A stretch of 59,986 bases of DNA from Kordia sp. (GCA_002733415.1 NVVR01000017.1:1-59986); one strand, 5' to 3'; counted from the stretch's first letter, positions 17,476-26,879 are shown. Made by a program: numbers and translations. Notes: generated by a model from the letters alone, not told the origin.

Positions 17476-17510
17476 AAAAGAGTCCGGTTAGCGGTTAGCC
17501 GGACTCTTTT
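17476..17510 (-). terminator. Rho-independent terminator after the pgs-locus barrel gene
   Basis: Arms AAAAGAGTCCGG (17476-17487) and CCGGACTCTTTT (17499-17510) form a 12-base stem with an 11-base loop. It is followed on the minus strand by TTTTAAAA. It lies 18 bases past the stop of the outer-membrane barrel gene and upstream of the 15.9-17.4 kb gene. It marks the end of the poly-gamma-glutamate locus. Confidence 0.85.
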
Positions 17511-17528
17511 AAGGTATTAGTTGTAAAT

Positions 17529-18650
17529 TTAAAATCTATACTTAAACCCTACGCACAAATTGTAATAACTATACGCTCTAAAATACATAGATTTTGTATT
17601 TGTTTTGTTTGAGGTTCTGTTGTTTAAAAAACCACTTGCGGTTATAGAAAATTTCTTATTGAATTTTCTTTCGACCCCTAATTTAAGTTGAAAATATTGG
17701 TAGTTTAGTTCACCTAGCTTATTCCAACTATTATCAGTTGCTATTAAGGCTTTGTAGGTTCTATTACTATAACTTCCGGTTAAGCCTAAAGTCATTTTAT
17801 TGTTTTTATAAGCTAAGTTTAATGAAGGCTTTAATTGGGTATAGCTAAATTTATCTTTGTTACTATCAATTCTTGTTTTGTATTCAAAAGAAGGTTTTAA
17901 ATATAATTTCTTAGTTATCGGATAGCGATAAAAAAGTGTAGCACTCATATCTTTCCAATTGAATTTAGCAGTTACATTAGTAGTTAAGTTTTTTTGTTGG
18001 AAGAATTTATTAGTGAAACCTCCCACAATACCATAGCTATGCCATCCAGCTTTTCGTTTAAAGACATTTCGTATTACTGTAGTTACTCCAATAGCATTAT
18101 AACTTAAATCAGAACCATTAGATTTTTTATAATCTCGATTTCCATAAACAACCTTAAACACAGACCTATTTTGCTTGTATAGCCTAAAATCTAAACTGGT
18201 AGCTAACCCAAAATGATTATTACCCAATGGGAAGTTCAATTCGCTTCCATCAACATTTTCTCCTTCTCTATTTTTTATTTTATACCAAGAGTCTACTCGC
18301 CAAATAGTTTTTTTATTTAATTTATTGATGTAGCGTAAACCAGGTAAAAAGGTAAAGTAATTCGATTTTTTTTCTGAAAAATAATTAATTCCCTTTGAAT
18401 TAAATCGAAAACTAAAGCTTTGTTTTTTCCATTTTTTTTTAGCTAAAAAGCGAATACTACCTTCTTGAAACAAACTGTTTTTATAGAGCTCGTTTTTACC
18501 TTTTAAAACACCATTATCTAAAAAAGAAATGGGCGATTTAAAGATATTGTATTCATAACCTGTTGAAGTTTCAATAGTTAGATTGGTTTTTATTTGGGCG
18601 CTACTTTTTATAAGGAGTAAAAAGAATATGATTTTAATAAGTCCTTTCAT
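17529..18650 (-). CDS. Outer-membrane beta-barrel protein of the poly-gamma-glutamate locus
   Basis: From the chosen ATG (18650) the protein has 373 residues: a signal peptide MKGLIKIIFFLLLIKSSAQ, then alternating amphipathic strands with many Tyr, Phe and Lys, ending in KYRF. A terminal aromatic residue is typical of Bam-assembled barrels. The open frame extends 12 codons further upstream, but those residues would disrupt the signal peptide. It is the last gene of the minus-strand pgs cluster, separated from the preceding gene by about 220 bases containing a dispersed repeat. I infer a role in passing or anchoring the polymer at the outer membrane. I do not recognise a named family. The high Lys content would suit an acidic polymer. 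Confidence 0.7.
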   Translation of the reverse strand: MKGLIKIIFFLLLIKSSAQIKTNLTIETSTGYEYNIFKSPISFLDNGVLKGKNELYKNSLFQEGSIRFLAKKKWKKQSFSFRFNSKGINYFSEKKSNYFTFLPGLRYINKLNKKTIWRVDSWYKIKNREGENVDGSELNFPLGNNHFGLATSLDFRLYKQNRSVFKVVYGNRDYKKSNGSDLSYNAIGVTTVIRNVFKRKAGWHSYGIVGGFTNKFFQQKNLTTNVTAKFNWKDMSATLFYRYPITKKLYLKPSFEYKTRIDSNKDKFSYTQLKPSLNLAYKNNKMTLGLTGSYSNRTYKALIATDNSWNKLGELNYQYFQLKLGVERKFNKKFSITASGFLNNRTSNKTNTKSMYFRAYSYYNLCVGFKYRF

Positions 18651-18775
18651 ATGTTTTTTTAGGGTAATTTCAAAAATAAATATCATTCCGAATGTATGTG
18701 AGGAATCTCATCTTAAATATTTCTCGCCGCTTATTCTTCGCTCCGTAAAAATGAAAAGTCATTTCTATTTACAGA

Positions 18776-18860
18776 CTGTCAGTCTGAGCTTGTCGAAGGC
18801 TTTCTAATATTTGAATAAATGCACTTCGACACTCCGATAGCTATCGGGGCAGTGTGATAC
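18776..18860. repeat. Dispersed intergenic repeat (CTGAGCTTGTCGAAG family)
   Basis: The segment contains GTCAGTCTGAGCTTGTCGAAG and, facing it, CACTTCGACACTCCGATAGCTATCGGGGCAGTG, so it can fold back on itself. A shorter relative (CACTTCGACAAGCTCAGTGT) is at 31126-31145. Words like these are widespread in flavobacterial intergenic regions, in my recollection. The element lies between two genes of the pgs cluster and may influence mRNA stability or end the upstream transcript. Confidence 0.6.
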
Positions 18861-18873
18861 ATAACTTAACTTC

Positions 18874-19809
18874 TTATTTAGAAGCAGTTTTTAAGGAAAC
18901 TTCTTCTTTTGGTTTGTTCACAAAAACCCTTACTAAAGCCGTTTTTTCATCATCTTTTAGAAACAATTCATATTGGTTATTTCCTTTTTTTAACGGAATA
19001 TCAATGTATATTTTCTCTAGTTTACCAGGTATTAATTTACGATCGGTAAGGTTTTCTACTTTTTTAGATTTCTTACAAGTAAGTTTGTAGGTTTTCGTTC
19101 CAGAACCACTTTTAAGCACTAACCTAATTACATTATCAGTATGCATTTTATAGGTAAAATCGGCACGTAAATACACTCTGACTTTAGTATTATCTTCTGT
19201 TGTCGAAAAACGAAAAACTTCATTACTATTTATTCTAGCATAACTGTTTTTCTTTTTAGTAGCTAAGTATTGTAGCGTTACCTTTTTTAGGTCACTACCT
19301 ACCAGTTCTTGCCATTGTTGTTTTTCTGTTTGTAAATATTCAAAACGAACATGCGCTTTTTGCTTAGTTTTATACTTGTAAAATGAAATAGTGTGTTTCC
19401 CTGGTGGAATGTTTATGATCTCTTTATCAGCTTTACTAGGTTTTCCTACTAGTTTTTTACTTTTATAAAAGATTTTTTTAGATACTGCTTTAGGTCCAAT
19501 TTTCTTGGTTGATACTTTTTTCTTATCTAGGGTATATTTTAAATAATAAGGTTGAGAAACCCGCTTATTGTCCTCTAAACGAACTCTATTGTAGACTGTC
19601 AATTTTCCTGGGCCAACTAGCTCAACAGTCGTTTTTGATTTTTCTGATAAAGCGAAATAGACAAAGTCTGAACTTCCGCTCATATGTACAGTACTAACAA
19701 ATTTTTTAGGTTTAATTTCTTTCTTTTTTTGTGCATATAAACTACTTGATAATAAAAAAAGTAGGCTTAATACACTTATTTTTTTGGAGATGTTTACTAG
19801 CTTAACCAT
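18874..19809 (-). CDS. Lysine-rich periplasmic protein of the poly-gamma-glutamate locus
   Basis: A 311-residue protein with a signal peptide (about residues 9-26, ending SLYAQ) and a lysine-rich, beta-strand-rich mature part. I recognise no conserved domain. It overlaps the upstream pgsW by eight bases, which ties it to the pgs operon by translational coupling. Known poly-gamma-glutamate systems of Gram-positives have PgsA/CapA, a metallophosphoesterase-fold membrane protein; no such protein is seen here. This one occupies its place in the operon without resembling it. The many lysines suggest binding of the anionic polymer in the periplasm. That role is inferred from charge and position only. 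Confidence 0.75.
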   Translation of the reverse strand: MVKLVNISKKISVLSLLFLLSSSLYAQKKKEIKPKKFVSTVHMSGSSDFVYFALSEKSKTTVELVGPGKLTVYNRVRLEDNKRVSQPYYLKYTLDKKKVSTKKIGPKAVSKKIFYKSKKLVGKPSKADKEIINIPPGKHTISFYKYKTKQKAHVRFEYLQTEKQQWQELVGSDLKKVTLQYLATKKKNSYARINSNEVFRFSTTEDNTKVRVYLRADFTYKMHTDNVIRLVLKSGSGTKTYKLTCKKSKKVENLTDRKLIPGKLEKIYIDIPLKKGNNQYELFLKDDEKTALVRVFVNKPKEEVSLKTASK

Positions 19810-20908
19810 GTTGTTTAATTATTTGAGTTCCTAATTCATTTTGTCTTTTATCGTAATACATTACTGCTATAATTAAGGCCATAAAAACACTGGTGGCTGC
19901 TATAACAATAATCAAATTGTATTTGTATGCTTTAAAGAGGGCGCCTTCTCCAACTTCAGGTAATGGAACTGGATCTTTGGGGAGTTGGTATTTTGTCATT
20001 AACCTATTAATATTTAATAAATTGAGTACAGGGGTTCCGTTTTTAACCATTTCATAAACAACCCCTTGAGCGTCTGGAATATTTTTTATTTTTATATTGG
20101 TTTTTAAACCAGCCGGTAAAGCATTTGCATTAGCGTTACTACCTAAACTAGCAATCCCACCACCTACATTGATAAAGAGCTTAGGAGATTGTCCTTTGCT
20201 GAAAAAATGCATTCTTTTTTGGATATTGCCTAGTAAAGAGCCTTCATTTATATAGGGGATGTTATTTCTATTAATAGCAGCAACAGCCATATCCCTTCCT
20301 TCTCTACTTAATGTACGTCCGATATCTTGATTACCCCCAATAGATGAAGCAACAGGCATAAAAGAGATGAGTTTTGCATTAAACAAGCTCTTTTGCATGT
20401 CTACCCAAGTTAAAGTAGGTGAATTTGCTCCCCAGGAAGAAGAAGTTATAGAGGTGATTAAAATAGGTTTTAGCCCCAAACTTTCCACAGCGGCACAAGT
20501 TGCCAAGTTTAAGGCGGGAAAAGAACCTGTAAAACATAAGCCTACAGGATCTCCTTTTTTTACCCCAGCCTCTTTTATTTGCTGCACAATCATAGCGGCA
20601 AAATTTGGGTTGATAGTTGATAATTTTACAGGCAATGAACCTCTTCCAGAAGTTATTTCAGAAAACTGCAAGCCAATTAATCCCGTATTATTGGGGTCAT
20701 TGATATTATCTATAGCAATTTCATCTGCATAAAAAGTGTTTTTTAAATGTAATTGCATTTTCTTATTTAAAGAAGCAGCGGCTATTTTTTCAGTATAAAA
20801 ATCTTCTTGTTGAAACTTCTTAGAGTTTTCAACAATGATTAAAATAGTGATTGCTAATACGCCTAGGATACTTAATACTAGTGTAGAACGAATGGATATA
20901 TTATTCAT
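19802..20908 (-). CDS. pgsW: Poly-gamma-glutamate system protein PgsW
   Basis: The 368-residue protein resembles the family named poly-gamma-glutamate system protein (PgsW), found beside pgsB and pgsC in several non-Firmicute genomes. It has an N-terminal membrane segment (about residues 8-26), a large extracytoplasmic domain with Gly/Ser-rich motifs (TGSFPALNLATCAAVESLG, SSSWGANSPT), and a C-terminal membrane segment (about 335-355). The molecular role is not established to my knowledge. It lies 11 bases downstream of pgsC and overlaps the following gene by eight bases. The family call is from remembered sequence character plus the certain neighbours pgsB and pgsC. Confidence 0.83.
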   Translation of the reverse strand: MNNISIRSTLVLSILGVLAITILIIVENSKKFQQEDFYTEKIAAASLNKKMQLHLKNTFYADEIAIDNINDPNNTGLIGLQFSEITSGRGSLPVKLSTINPNFAAMIVQQIKEAGVKKGDPVGLCFTGSFPALNLATCAAVESLGLKPILITSITSSSWGANSPTLTWVDMQKSLFNAKLISFMPVASSIGGNQDIGRTLSREGRDMAVAAINRNNIPYINEGSLLGNIQKRMHFFSKGQSPKLFINVGGGIASLGSNANANALPAGLKTNIKIKNIPDAQGVVYEMVKNGTPVLNLLNINRLMTKYQLPKDPVPLPEVGEGALFKAYKYNLIIVIAATSVFMALIIAVMYYDKRQNELGTQIIKQHG

Positions 20909-20919
20909 ATGATATCTTT

Positions 20920-21378
20920 TTAATAAAGTTTAGGTAAGGTTTCTCCCATAAAGCAAATAATAACCAATAGCCTTACAATTACAGAAGTAATTGAAATCAT
21001 GGCTAAGGTTTTTACAAAGCCTTGTTTTGCCGCCCAATGCGCAATTAACCCTGGTATTACCCAACCAATAGCACTTAATTCTATAGTAGAATTTGGAGTG
21101 TTAAAAACCAAGAAATGATGAGAGAGTATGGAGAGTATGGTTCCTATCAATAATGCGACCACCATTTGCCTTCTTCCAAACAAGAAAGTGAATTTAGAAA
21201 TACCTTTTATTAATAAAAAAGTAATAAAGGTGATGATAACCAAACCTATTAGTCTGTCAATAGTGGTTAATTGTAAAGCAATATAGCCTGGTATAATAAT
21301 ACCTCCAGCGGCCATTCCGAATTTTTCAATAAAGAATAGACTAATAATGATTCCGAGTGTTACAGATAGTTCAATCAT
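20920..21378 (-). CDS. pgsC: Poly-gamma-glutamate biosynthesis membrane protein PgsC/CapC
   Basis: PgsC is a small polytopic inner-membrane protein that works with PgsB to polymerise and probably translocate poly-gamma-glutamate. The 152-residue product has about five hydrophobic segments and begins MIELSVTLGIIISLFFIEKF. It carries the conserved GGIIIPGYIAL motif near residues 25-35 and WVIPGLIAHW near 105-114. Length equals that of B. subtilis PgsC (about 149). It lies 47 bases downstream of pgsB and 11 bases upstream of pgsW. Confidence 0.9.
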   Translation of the reverse strand: MIELSVTLGIIISLFFIEKFGMAAGGIIIPGYIALQLTTIDRLIGLVIITFITFLLIKGISKFTFLFGRRQMVVALLIGTILSILSHHFLVFNTPNSTIELSAIGWVIPGLIAHWAAKQGFVKTLAMISITSVIVRLLVIICFMGETLPKLY

Positions 21379-21425
21379 AGGTTAAGTATTTTAGGGGTAC
21401 ATCAATTTGATGCATTATTAGAGAG

Positions 21426-22604
21426 TTAATTTGATGTTTGGTGAATTCTTTCAAAATGTTCTGATAGTTCAGCCCCTCCTGCTCCCATATTACCAATGGC
21501 AATAATGGTTGTATTAGAGAGAGAGGCTTCACATAAATCATGGTATTGTTCTAGGGTAGTTTTAGCACCGATAGCATGAATTTTAGTTGTAGGAATGTCC
21601 TGTTTTTCACACATGGTAACCACCATATCTAAGGACTCCCCCACTAAACCAATGCTTCCGTAGTCTAACTGACTCATCATGTCTACCAATCTAATAGCCC
21701 GATCTTGACGATCTTGTCTGGTATTTAATAAGAACATAAAATGTTCGTTTTCCTCTGACTGATTTCTAATAGCATCCCAAATCATAATTGTTGATTCAGG
21801 GTCATTAGCCGCTAAAGCATTGTAAAAATGTATTCGTTTTCCGTTTTCCTTTACGGTAAAATGCCTGAGTACACCTTCATCTGGCTTAGAGCGTTTCATC
21901 TCTGGTAAAGCAACACTTCTATCAACTCCTAGTTCAGTACAAATATCTAGTGCAAGTGCTATATTATCTTTATGTTCTATGTAAGAAAACCCTTTTAAAT
22001 CATTATTAGTAATTGTTTTCGGATCACTGTTATGAATTTTGGTTTTACGCTTTTTAGCAATTTTCTGCATGAAACCTAAATACCTATCTTCACTAGTAAA
22101 TAGTTTTGATTTTTTAGGAATGGTACTGCAAATTGCTTTAGCGACATCATCTAAAGTAGGCCCCATAACATCTAAATGGTCTAACCGAATATTTGTAATA
22201 ACCCCAATATCTGCTTTTATCATTTGGTGTTCTGTTATTTTCTGATAAATAGGTTGTAAGGCCATACATTCAATAATTAGTACATCAGCTTGTTGTTTAG
22301 AGCAAAATTTTATGATGTCTAATTGCTCTAAAATATTGGCCTGTTCTTTTCGGTGTACAATAGCTTCACTACCATCAGCTAAAATGATTCTAGGGAATGT
22401 TCCAGTAACTTTAGTAATGGTTTTTAAGCCACCAGCACGCAAACCCGCACCAATTAAACGGGTGACACTAGATTTACCTCTTGTACCATTAATATGAATT
22501 CTGATAGGAATAGATTTTAGTTTTTTTTGATGAAGCTGATATTCTATTGCCCCATATATAATGAGAAGTATTGTTAAGCTAACAATAATGTAGAAGCTAA
22601 GCAT
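21426..22604 (-). CDS. pgsB: Poly-gamma-glutamate synthase PgsB/CapB
   Basis: PgsB is a Mur-ligase-type ATP-dependent amide ligase that extends gamma-linked glutamate chains. The 392-residue protein matches B. subtilis PgsB in length (393). It has an N-terminal membrane segment (residues about 4-20) and the Mur-ligase P-loop NGTRGKSSVTR at residues 39-49. Further blocks, GVITNIRLDHLDVMG and the NDPES motif, are typical of the Mur-ligase fold. It is the first gene of the minus-strand cluster pgsB-pgsC-pgsW. The leader contains the word TATAGGGTAAA (minus strand, 22667-22657), like several other genes in this window. The cell would need a D-glutamate source (racemase) encoded elsewhere. Confidence 0.95.
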   Translation of the reverse strand: MLSFYIIVSLTILLIIYGAIEYQLHQKKLKSIPIRIHINGTRGKSSVTRLIGAGLRAGGLKTITKVTGTFPRIILADGSEAIVHRKEQANILEQLDIIKFCSKQQADVLIIECMALQPIYQKITEHQMIKADIGVITNIRLDHLDVMGPTLDDVAKAICSTIPKKSKLFTSEDRYLGFMQKIAKKRKTKIHNSDPKTITNNDLKGFSYIEHKDNIALALDICTELGVDRSVALPEMKRSKPDEGVLRHFTVKENGKRIHFYNALAANDPESTIMIWDAIRNQSEENEHFMFLLNTRQDRQDRAIRLVDMMSQLDYGSIGLVGESLDMVVTMCEKQDIPTTKIHAIGAKTTLEQYHDLCEASLSNTTIIAIGNMGAGGAELSEHFERIHQTSN

Positions 22605-22685
22605 GTTTGGTTGGAGGTTTAGGGGTGTTCTTATATATAAAACAGGCAGGATACGATTTACCCTATAAAAAAGAAATTTTCTTAC

Positions 22686-25253
22686 TTAAAAAGAAATTCT
22701 AAAAACCAGGTTTGGAGTAACACCTAAGGAATAAGTGTCAGTTTTTACTAGGGAAGTGGTGTCATCTTCGTTAAATTTAACTCGATAACTACGTTGTAAT
22801 GTGTTTTTCTGATTGTAAATATTAAGGAATGAAAGTCCTATTTTACCCTTCCAACGCTTAGAGGGACATAAATTGAATTTATAGGTAGTAGAAAAGTCTA
22901 AACGATGATATGCAGGTAAACGTTCAGTATTAATGGTTTCATAGCTAATTCTCTCATCAGTGTTGATGCCTGTGGCGTTTGTATATGGGATACCGGTTCT
23001 GAAGTTCCATCCTAAAGAAAAGTCAAATTGTTTTATTTTGATGCTGTTAGCCCACAAAAACTGATGTTTAGTATCGTAATTTCCATCAAAGGCTTTTCCG
23101 TTATTAATATCATCAAATTTAAACTGAGTATTACTTAAGGTATAACTAACCCAAGAACTGTAATTTCTCCATTTTTTTTTAAGAAAAATATCCAATCCTA
23201 AAGAAGTACTTTTTCCTTCAGAAAAAATATCATTGTTTTGTGAATTAAACCCTTTAATAAGAGATGTTAATCCGTTTATTTCTTTTCTGTAAATATCAAG
23301 ATCTACGGTCCATTTGTTTTTTTTAAATATCAGCCCTAAGGAGAGTTGATTACTTTCTAAAACAGGAATATCTTCTTCATTAGCCAATGCCCAAACCTGG
23401 TTTTCTAAGCCAAAATCTTCTGTAAAAAACTCAACTACTTTACTGATGTTTTGTTGTTTTAACTCTGCTGAAATTTTTAACCAAAAACTTGGGAATACTT
23501 TAGTTTGCGCATAGATTCTTGGTGACAGAAAAAAGTCTTTTGTCAAAGAAAAATAATTGCCCCTTAATCCTAAAATCACACTCGTTTTATCTTGGTTTTT
23601 ATGCGCATACTCTCCAAAAATTGCTTGAGTGGTATTTTTATTTTTAAAAAGAAATTGTTCGTTAACTTGAAAATTATTGCTAACAAAATCCAAATTAAAA
23701 CCTACATCACTATTGGTAAGTTCATAACCTAGGTTTAAGCTAGATTTTTCTTTAATTTTCCAATTAAAAGCCGATAGTAACTGGAGTTCTTTTATGACAT
23801 TGGTTTTATGAATAGCATCTTCAATTTCATCATCATAATTCTTACGATTAAAATCATAAGTAAAATCAAAGTTAGAAAAATAGAGTTTTGTTTTTTGTTG
23901 TAACCTTTTGTTCCAATTGTGTTTCCATACTCCACTTAGGCCGAGATTAAAAAAGTGTAAAAAATCACTGGTGGCATCTTCTAAATCTTCGTCACTTATG
24001 GTATAGTTTAATTTATTGCTATTATGAAGATAGCTTAAAAAAATGTGATCTTTTTGACTTGCTTTAATCAATAATTTGGCATTGATATCGGTATAGAAAA
24101 ATTCATTAAACTTGTTTAGCTCTTCATTCTCTTCTTCTACCTGATTGTCTTGAGTAACAGCGGTATTCTGAAAAACTTTTTTTGATAATTTCTGAAAAGT
24201 AACCGTATTAAATACATCGGTAAATGATCTGCGTCCAGCCACCAACAAACCAATATTTTTACTAATTGGAATTTTTAAAAAAGCATCGGCATGAATTAAA
24301 TTGGCACCGAATCCGCCCGAAATTTTTTGAGGAGCTACTTCATCTGATTGAATATCGATTACCCCAGAAATATGGTTGCCATATTCAGCACTGGCGCCAC
24401 TACGAAAAACTTTAATTTTTTTAGTGATATATGGATTAAAAGCAGAAACCATTCCGAAAAAATGTGCTGAGTTATACATTTTTATTCCGTCAAATAAAAT
24501 TAAGTTCTGATCAGGAGTTCCCCCTCGAATATGCAAGCCAGAAGCAGTTTCGTTAGGGCTTTGTACTCCTGGAAGTAACTGTAAACTTTGTAAGACATCT
24601 GGCTCTGTAAGACCCGGTAAAATACCTAGTATATCTGGTTTAAATTCTTCAGACCCATCACTTTTTTTAACCATTCCATTGGTCAAATAATTTTGAATGA
24701 TGATTTCATGCAATACATCAGAAGTGCTTTGTAATTCAATAGAGATATTTGTCTTGTCTTGTAATTCTTTTACAGGTAAAACGATTGTTTTATAGCCTAA
24801 ATATGAAATACTTATAGAATCGCTTTCGGTGATCCCTTTTAGTTGAAAAAAACCTTTTTTATCTGAGGTAGTTCCTCTGTTTTTATGAAGTAATATGATT
24901 GTACTTCCTATAAGTGGTTCCAATCTATTAGGGTCTTTTATAATCCCATTCACCGTTAATTTGGCGGTTGTATTTACTATATTAATATACCTGTTGGTTA
25001 CTTTGTTAAATTGTAGCGTAGTTAATTTTTGTAGTTGTTGTAAAAGAGTAATTAAGTCTTTCTCTTTAAAATCAATGGTAATGGTTTTGTTGGTTACATC
25101 ATTTTCAGAGAAAGAAAATTTTACATCAAATGTTTTTTCAATCACAAAAAGCACCTCTTTTAAAGGTGCTTTGTCATACGTTTTATCTTGAGCATTCATG
25201 GATGCAATTCCGAAGAATAAACAGCCCCAAAAAAGGATGAGTTTAATATTCAT
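22686..25253 (-). CDS. TonB-dependent outer-membrane receptor with STN domain
   Basis: This 855-residue receptor has a signal peptide (ending MNAQ), then a secretin/TonB short N-terminal (STN) signalling domain (about 25-90). A carboxypeptidase-regulatory-like beta-sandwich (about 95-170), a plug domain (about 205-310, with GLHIRGGTPDQNLILFDG) and a C-terminal barrel ending in Phe follow. The STN domain plus the immediately upstream FecR and ECF sigma genes identify a FecA-like cell-surface signalling receptor. Substrate binding outside would release sigma activity inside. The substrate is not evident. FecR ends one base before this gene starts, so they form one transcript. Confidence 0.93.
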   Translation of the reverse strand: MNIKLILFWGCLFFGIASMNAQDKTYDKAPLKEVLFVIEKTFDVKFSFSENDVTNKTITIDFKEKDLITLLQQLQKLTTLQFNKVTNRYINIVNTTAKLTVNGIIKDPNRLEPLIGSTIILLHKNRGTTSDKKGFFQLKGITESDSISISYLGYKTIVLPVKELQDKTNISIELQSTSDVLHEIIIQNYLTNGMVKKSDGSEEFKPDILGILPGLTEPDVLQSLQLLPGVQSPNETASGLHIRGGTPDQNLILFDGIKMYNSAHFFGMVSAFNPYITKKIKVFRSGASAEYGNHISGVIDIQSDEVAPQKISGGFGANLIHADAFLKIPISKNIGLLVAGRRSFTDVFNTVTFQKLSKKVFQNTAVTQDNQVEEENEELNKFNEFFYTDINAKLLIKASQKDHIFLSYLHNSNKLNYTISDEDLEDATSDFLHFFNLGLSGVWKHNWNKRLQQKTKLYFSNFDFTYDFNRKNYDDEIEDAIHKTNVIKELQLLSAFNWKIKEKSSLNLGYELTNSDVGFNLDFVSNNFQVNEQFLFKNKNTTQAIFGEYAHKNQDKTSVILGLRGNYFSLTKDFFLSPRIYAQTKVFPSFWLKISAELKQQNISKVVEFFTEDFGLENQVWALANEEDIPVLESNQLSLGLIFKKNKWTVDLDIYRKEINGLTSLIKGFNSQNNDIFSEGKSTSLGLDIFLKKKWRNYSSWVSYTLSNTQFKFDDINNGKAFDGNYDTKHQFLWANSIKIKQFDFSLGWNFRTGIPYTNATGINTDERISYETINTERLPAYHRLDFSTTYKFNLCPSKRWKGKIGLSFLNIYNQKNTLQRSYRVKFNEDDTTSLVKTDTYSLGVTPNLVFRISF

Positions 25254-26168
25254 TTATTGTTTTACCAATACGATATTTTTCGTGTCAACTTGACTCGGAT
25301 TGATTCTTAAAGGTACAAAAACCGTTTGTAAAGCCACGTTGAGGTTATTATGAGTAAAACTTCCTGTAAATTTCTGACTGGAATCTATTTTAGAAGTATT
25401 TATTTTTATATTGTATTGATGTTCCAAAGCTATAATTACTTGGCTCAATGGCGCACTATTAAAAGTACTCTCCCCTTGTGTCCAAGAAGGAAGTGCTTCT
25501 TTAATATTGAAATCTTCAGCGGTAGTATCTTTTAATTGCCTAAAAGCTTTTCCTTGAGTCAGAATACGGTTGTGATTAGCTGTTTTTACTTTTACTTTTC
25601 CTTCAAAACATTTAATTTCAAAAGTTGTGTCTTTAGTATTTAAATTAAACTGAGTACCCAAAACACTTACTGTACCAATAGTAGATTCTACTATAAAATC
25701 ACTCCCTTTTTTCACTTTAAAGTAGGCTTCACCATTCAAGTTTAAAACTCTATTTTCCTTCCAGTTTTGGGTAGTATAGCTTAGGGTAGAATTTGTATTT
25801 AATATCACCTCTGAATTATCGGGTAATGTAATAGCTAATTGTTCTCCGTAAGAAGTTGAATAACTAGTAGTTCTATTTAGAAAAAAGAACAAACCTAATA
25901 ATACTACAACAGAAGCCGCTGCACTAAAGATAAATTTAGGTAATAATTTTTTAACTTTTGTAGGTTTTTGTTGCGTAGCAAGTTGACTTTTTATTTTTCC
26001 AAAAACTCTATCTTGATTAAACTCAGGAGTGTTCAGCTCACTAGATTTTTGAGCGATTTTTTGATATAATGAAAACTTGGGTGATTTTTCAAATTCACGC
26101 AACTCTTCGGGGCTTAACTCATCATTAAGCCAACGGGTAAAAAGTTCGTTATTGTAATTTGTTTCCAT
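25254..26168 (-). CDS. FecR-family anti-sigma regulator
   Basis: A 304-residue inner-membrane protein: a cytoplasmic N-terminal segment of about 80 residues (WLNDELSPEELREFEKS), a transmembrane helix near 84-104, the periplasmic FecR domain (about 110-200; YGEQLAITLPDNSEVILN) and a C-terminal DUF4974-like domain (about 235-304) resembling an STN fold. It would hold the upstream ECF sigma factor inactive and relay the signal from the TonB receptor encoded directly downstream. The minus-strand word TATAGGGAAA (26214-26205) lies about 37 bases before its start codon. Confidence 0.93.
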   Translation of the reverse strand: METNYNNELFTRWLNDELSPEELREFEKSPKFSLYQKIAQKSSELNTPEFNQDRVFGKIKSQLATQQKPTKVKKLLPKFIFSAAASVVVLLGLFFFLNRTTSYSTSYGEQLAITLPDNSEVILNTNSTLSYTTQNWKENRVLNLNGEAYFKVKKGSDFIVESTIGTVSVLGTQFNLNTKDTTFEIKCFEGKVKVKTANHNRILTQGKAFRQLKDTTAEDFNIKEALPSWTQGESTFNSAPLSQVIIALEHQYNIKINTSKIDSSQKFTGSFTHNNLNVALQTVFVPLRINPSQVDTKNIVLVKQ

Positions 26169-26209
26169 TATTGTTCCTTTACTTTAAAACAGTTGAATAA
26201 AGAGTTTCC

Positions 26210-26731
26210 CTATACTTTATGAATAGTATCTAGGTGTTTTTCTAAATACTTGAGTGCTAAGCTCATTTTTTTCTCTACCGTTTTCATTGCTATGCCTTGT
26301 ATTTCTGCTATTTCACGATATTTTTTCTTGTCTATTCTATTTAGTAAAAAAATAGTTCTTTGATCTTCAGGAAGTTCTGAGATTGTTTGTTGAAGCTTAG
26401 CCATGAATTCTTTTTCTTCTAATAGGAACTCTGGGTTTTCATTAGTATGATGTTTAGCGCCTTCTTTTTGATGCCTCAAAACTATTTTCTGATGTGCTAC
26501 ATGATTTAAAAATAAGTTGTTAGCACAGGTAAATAAATATGATTTGGCCTTTTCTATCGCTACTTTGGCGCAGTTGTTCCAAAGTTTTATATAGCTTTCC
26601 TGAACAAAATCTTCTGCTTTACTTACATCACCACACTTGTAGTACATAAAGTTATACAATGCTTTAGCATGTGTTTTATACACACCATTAAAAACATTTT
26701 CTTCACAAACAGATTTTACTTTTTCCATCAT
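26210..26731 (-). CDS. ECF RNA polymerase sigma factor (FecI-like)
   Basis: Sigma-70 region 2 is at about residues 20-90 (NFMYYKCGDVSKAEDFVQES, KLW) and region 4 near 110-165 (LPEDQRTIFLLNRIDKKKYREIA, then TVEKKMSLALKYLEKHL). The family is the FecI-like ECF group of Bacteroidota. The open frame runs upstream to a TTG at 26746, but two consecutive ATG codons at 26731 and 26728 are the more likely start, giving about 173 residues. It heads the sigma-FecR-receptor operon; the gap to fecR is 41 bases. Confidence 0.92.
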   Translation of the reverse strand: MMEKVKSVCEENVFNGVYKTHAKALYNFMYYKCGDVSKAEDFVQESYIKLWNNCAKVAIEKAKSYLFTCANNLFLNHVAHQKIVLRHQKEGAKHHTNENPEFLLEEKEFMAKLQQTISELPEDQRTIFLLNRIDKKKYREIAEIQGIAMKTVEKKMSLALKYLEKHLDTIHKV

Positions 26732-26879
26732 TGACAAATTTATCAAAAAAAAGAATAAAAAATTCCTAATATGATTATTTTAGATAAAAATACTTAAAAC
26801 CACAATTGAATTTAAATACTTGTTACAAGGTTTTTTAATTATGTAAATAGGTTTAATTTTTTGGAGTATACCAAACAAG

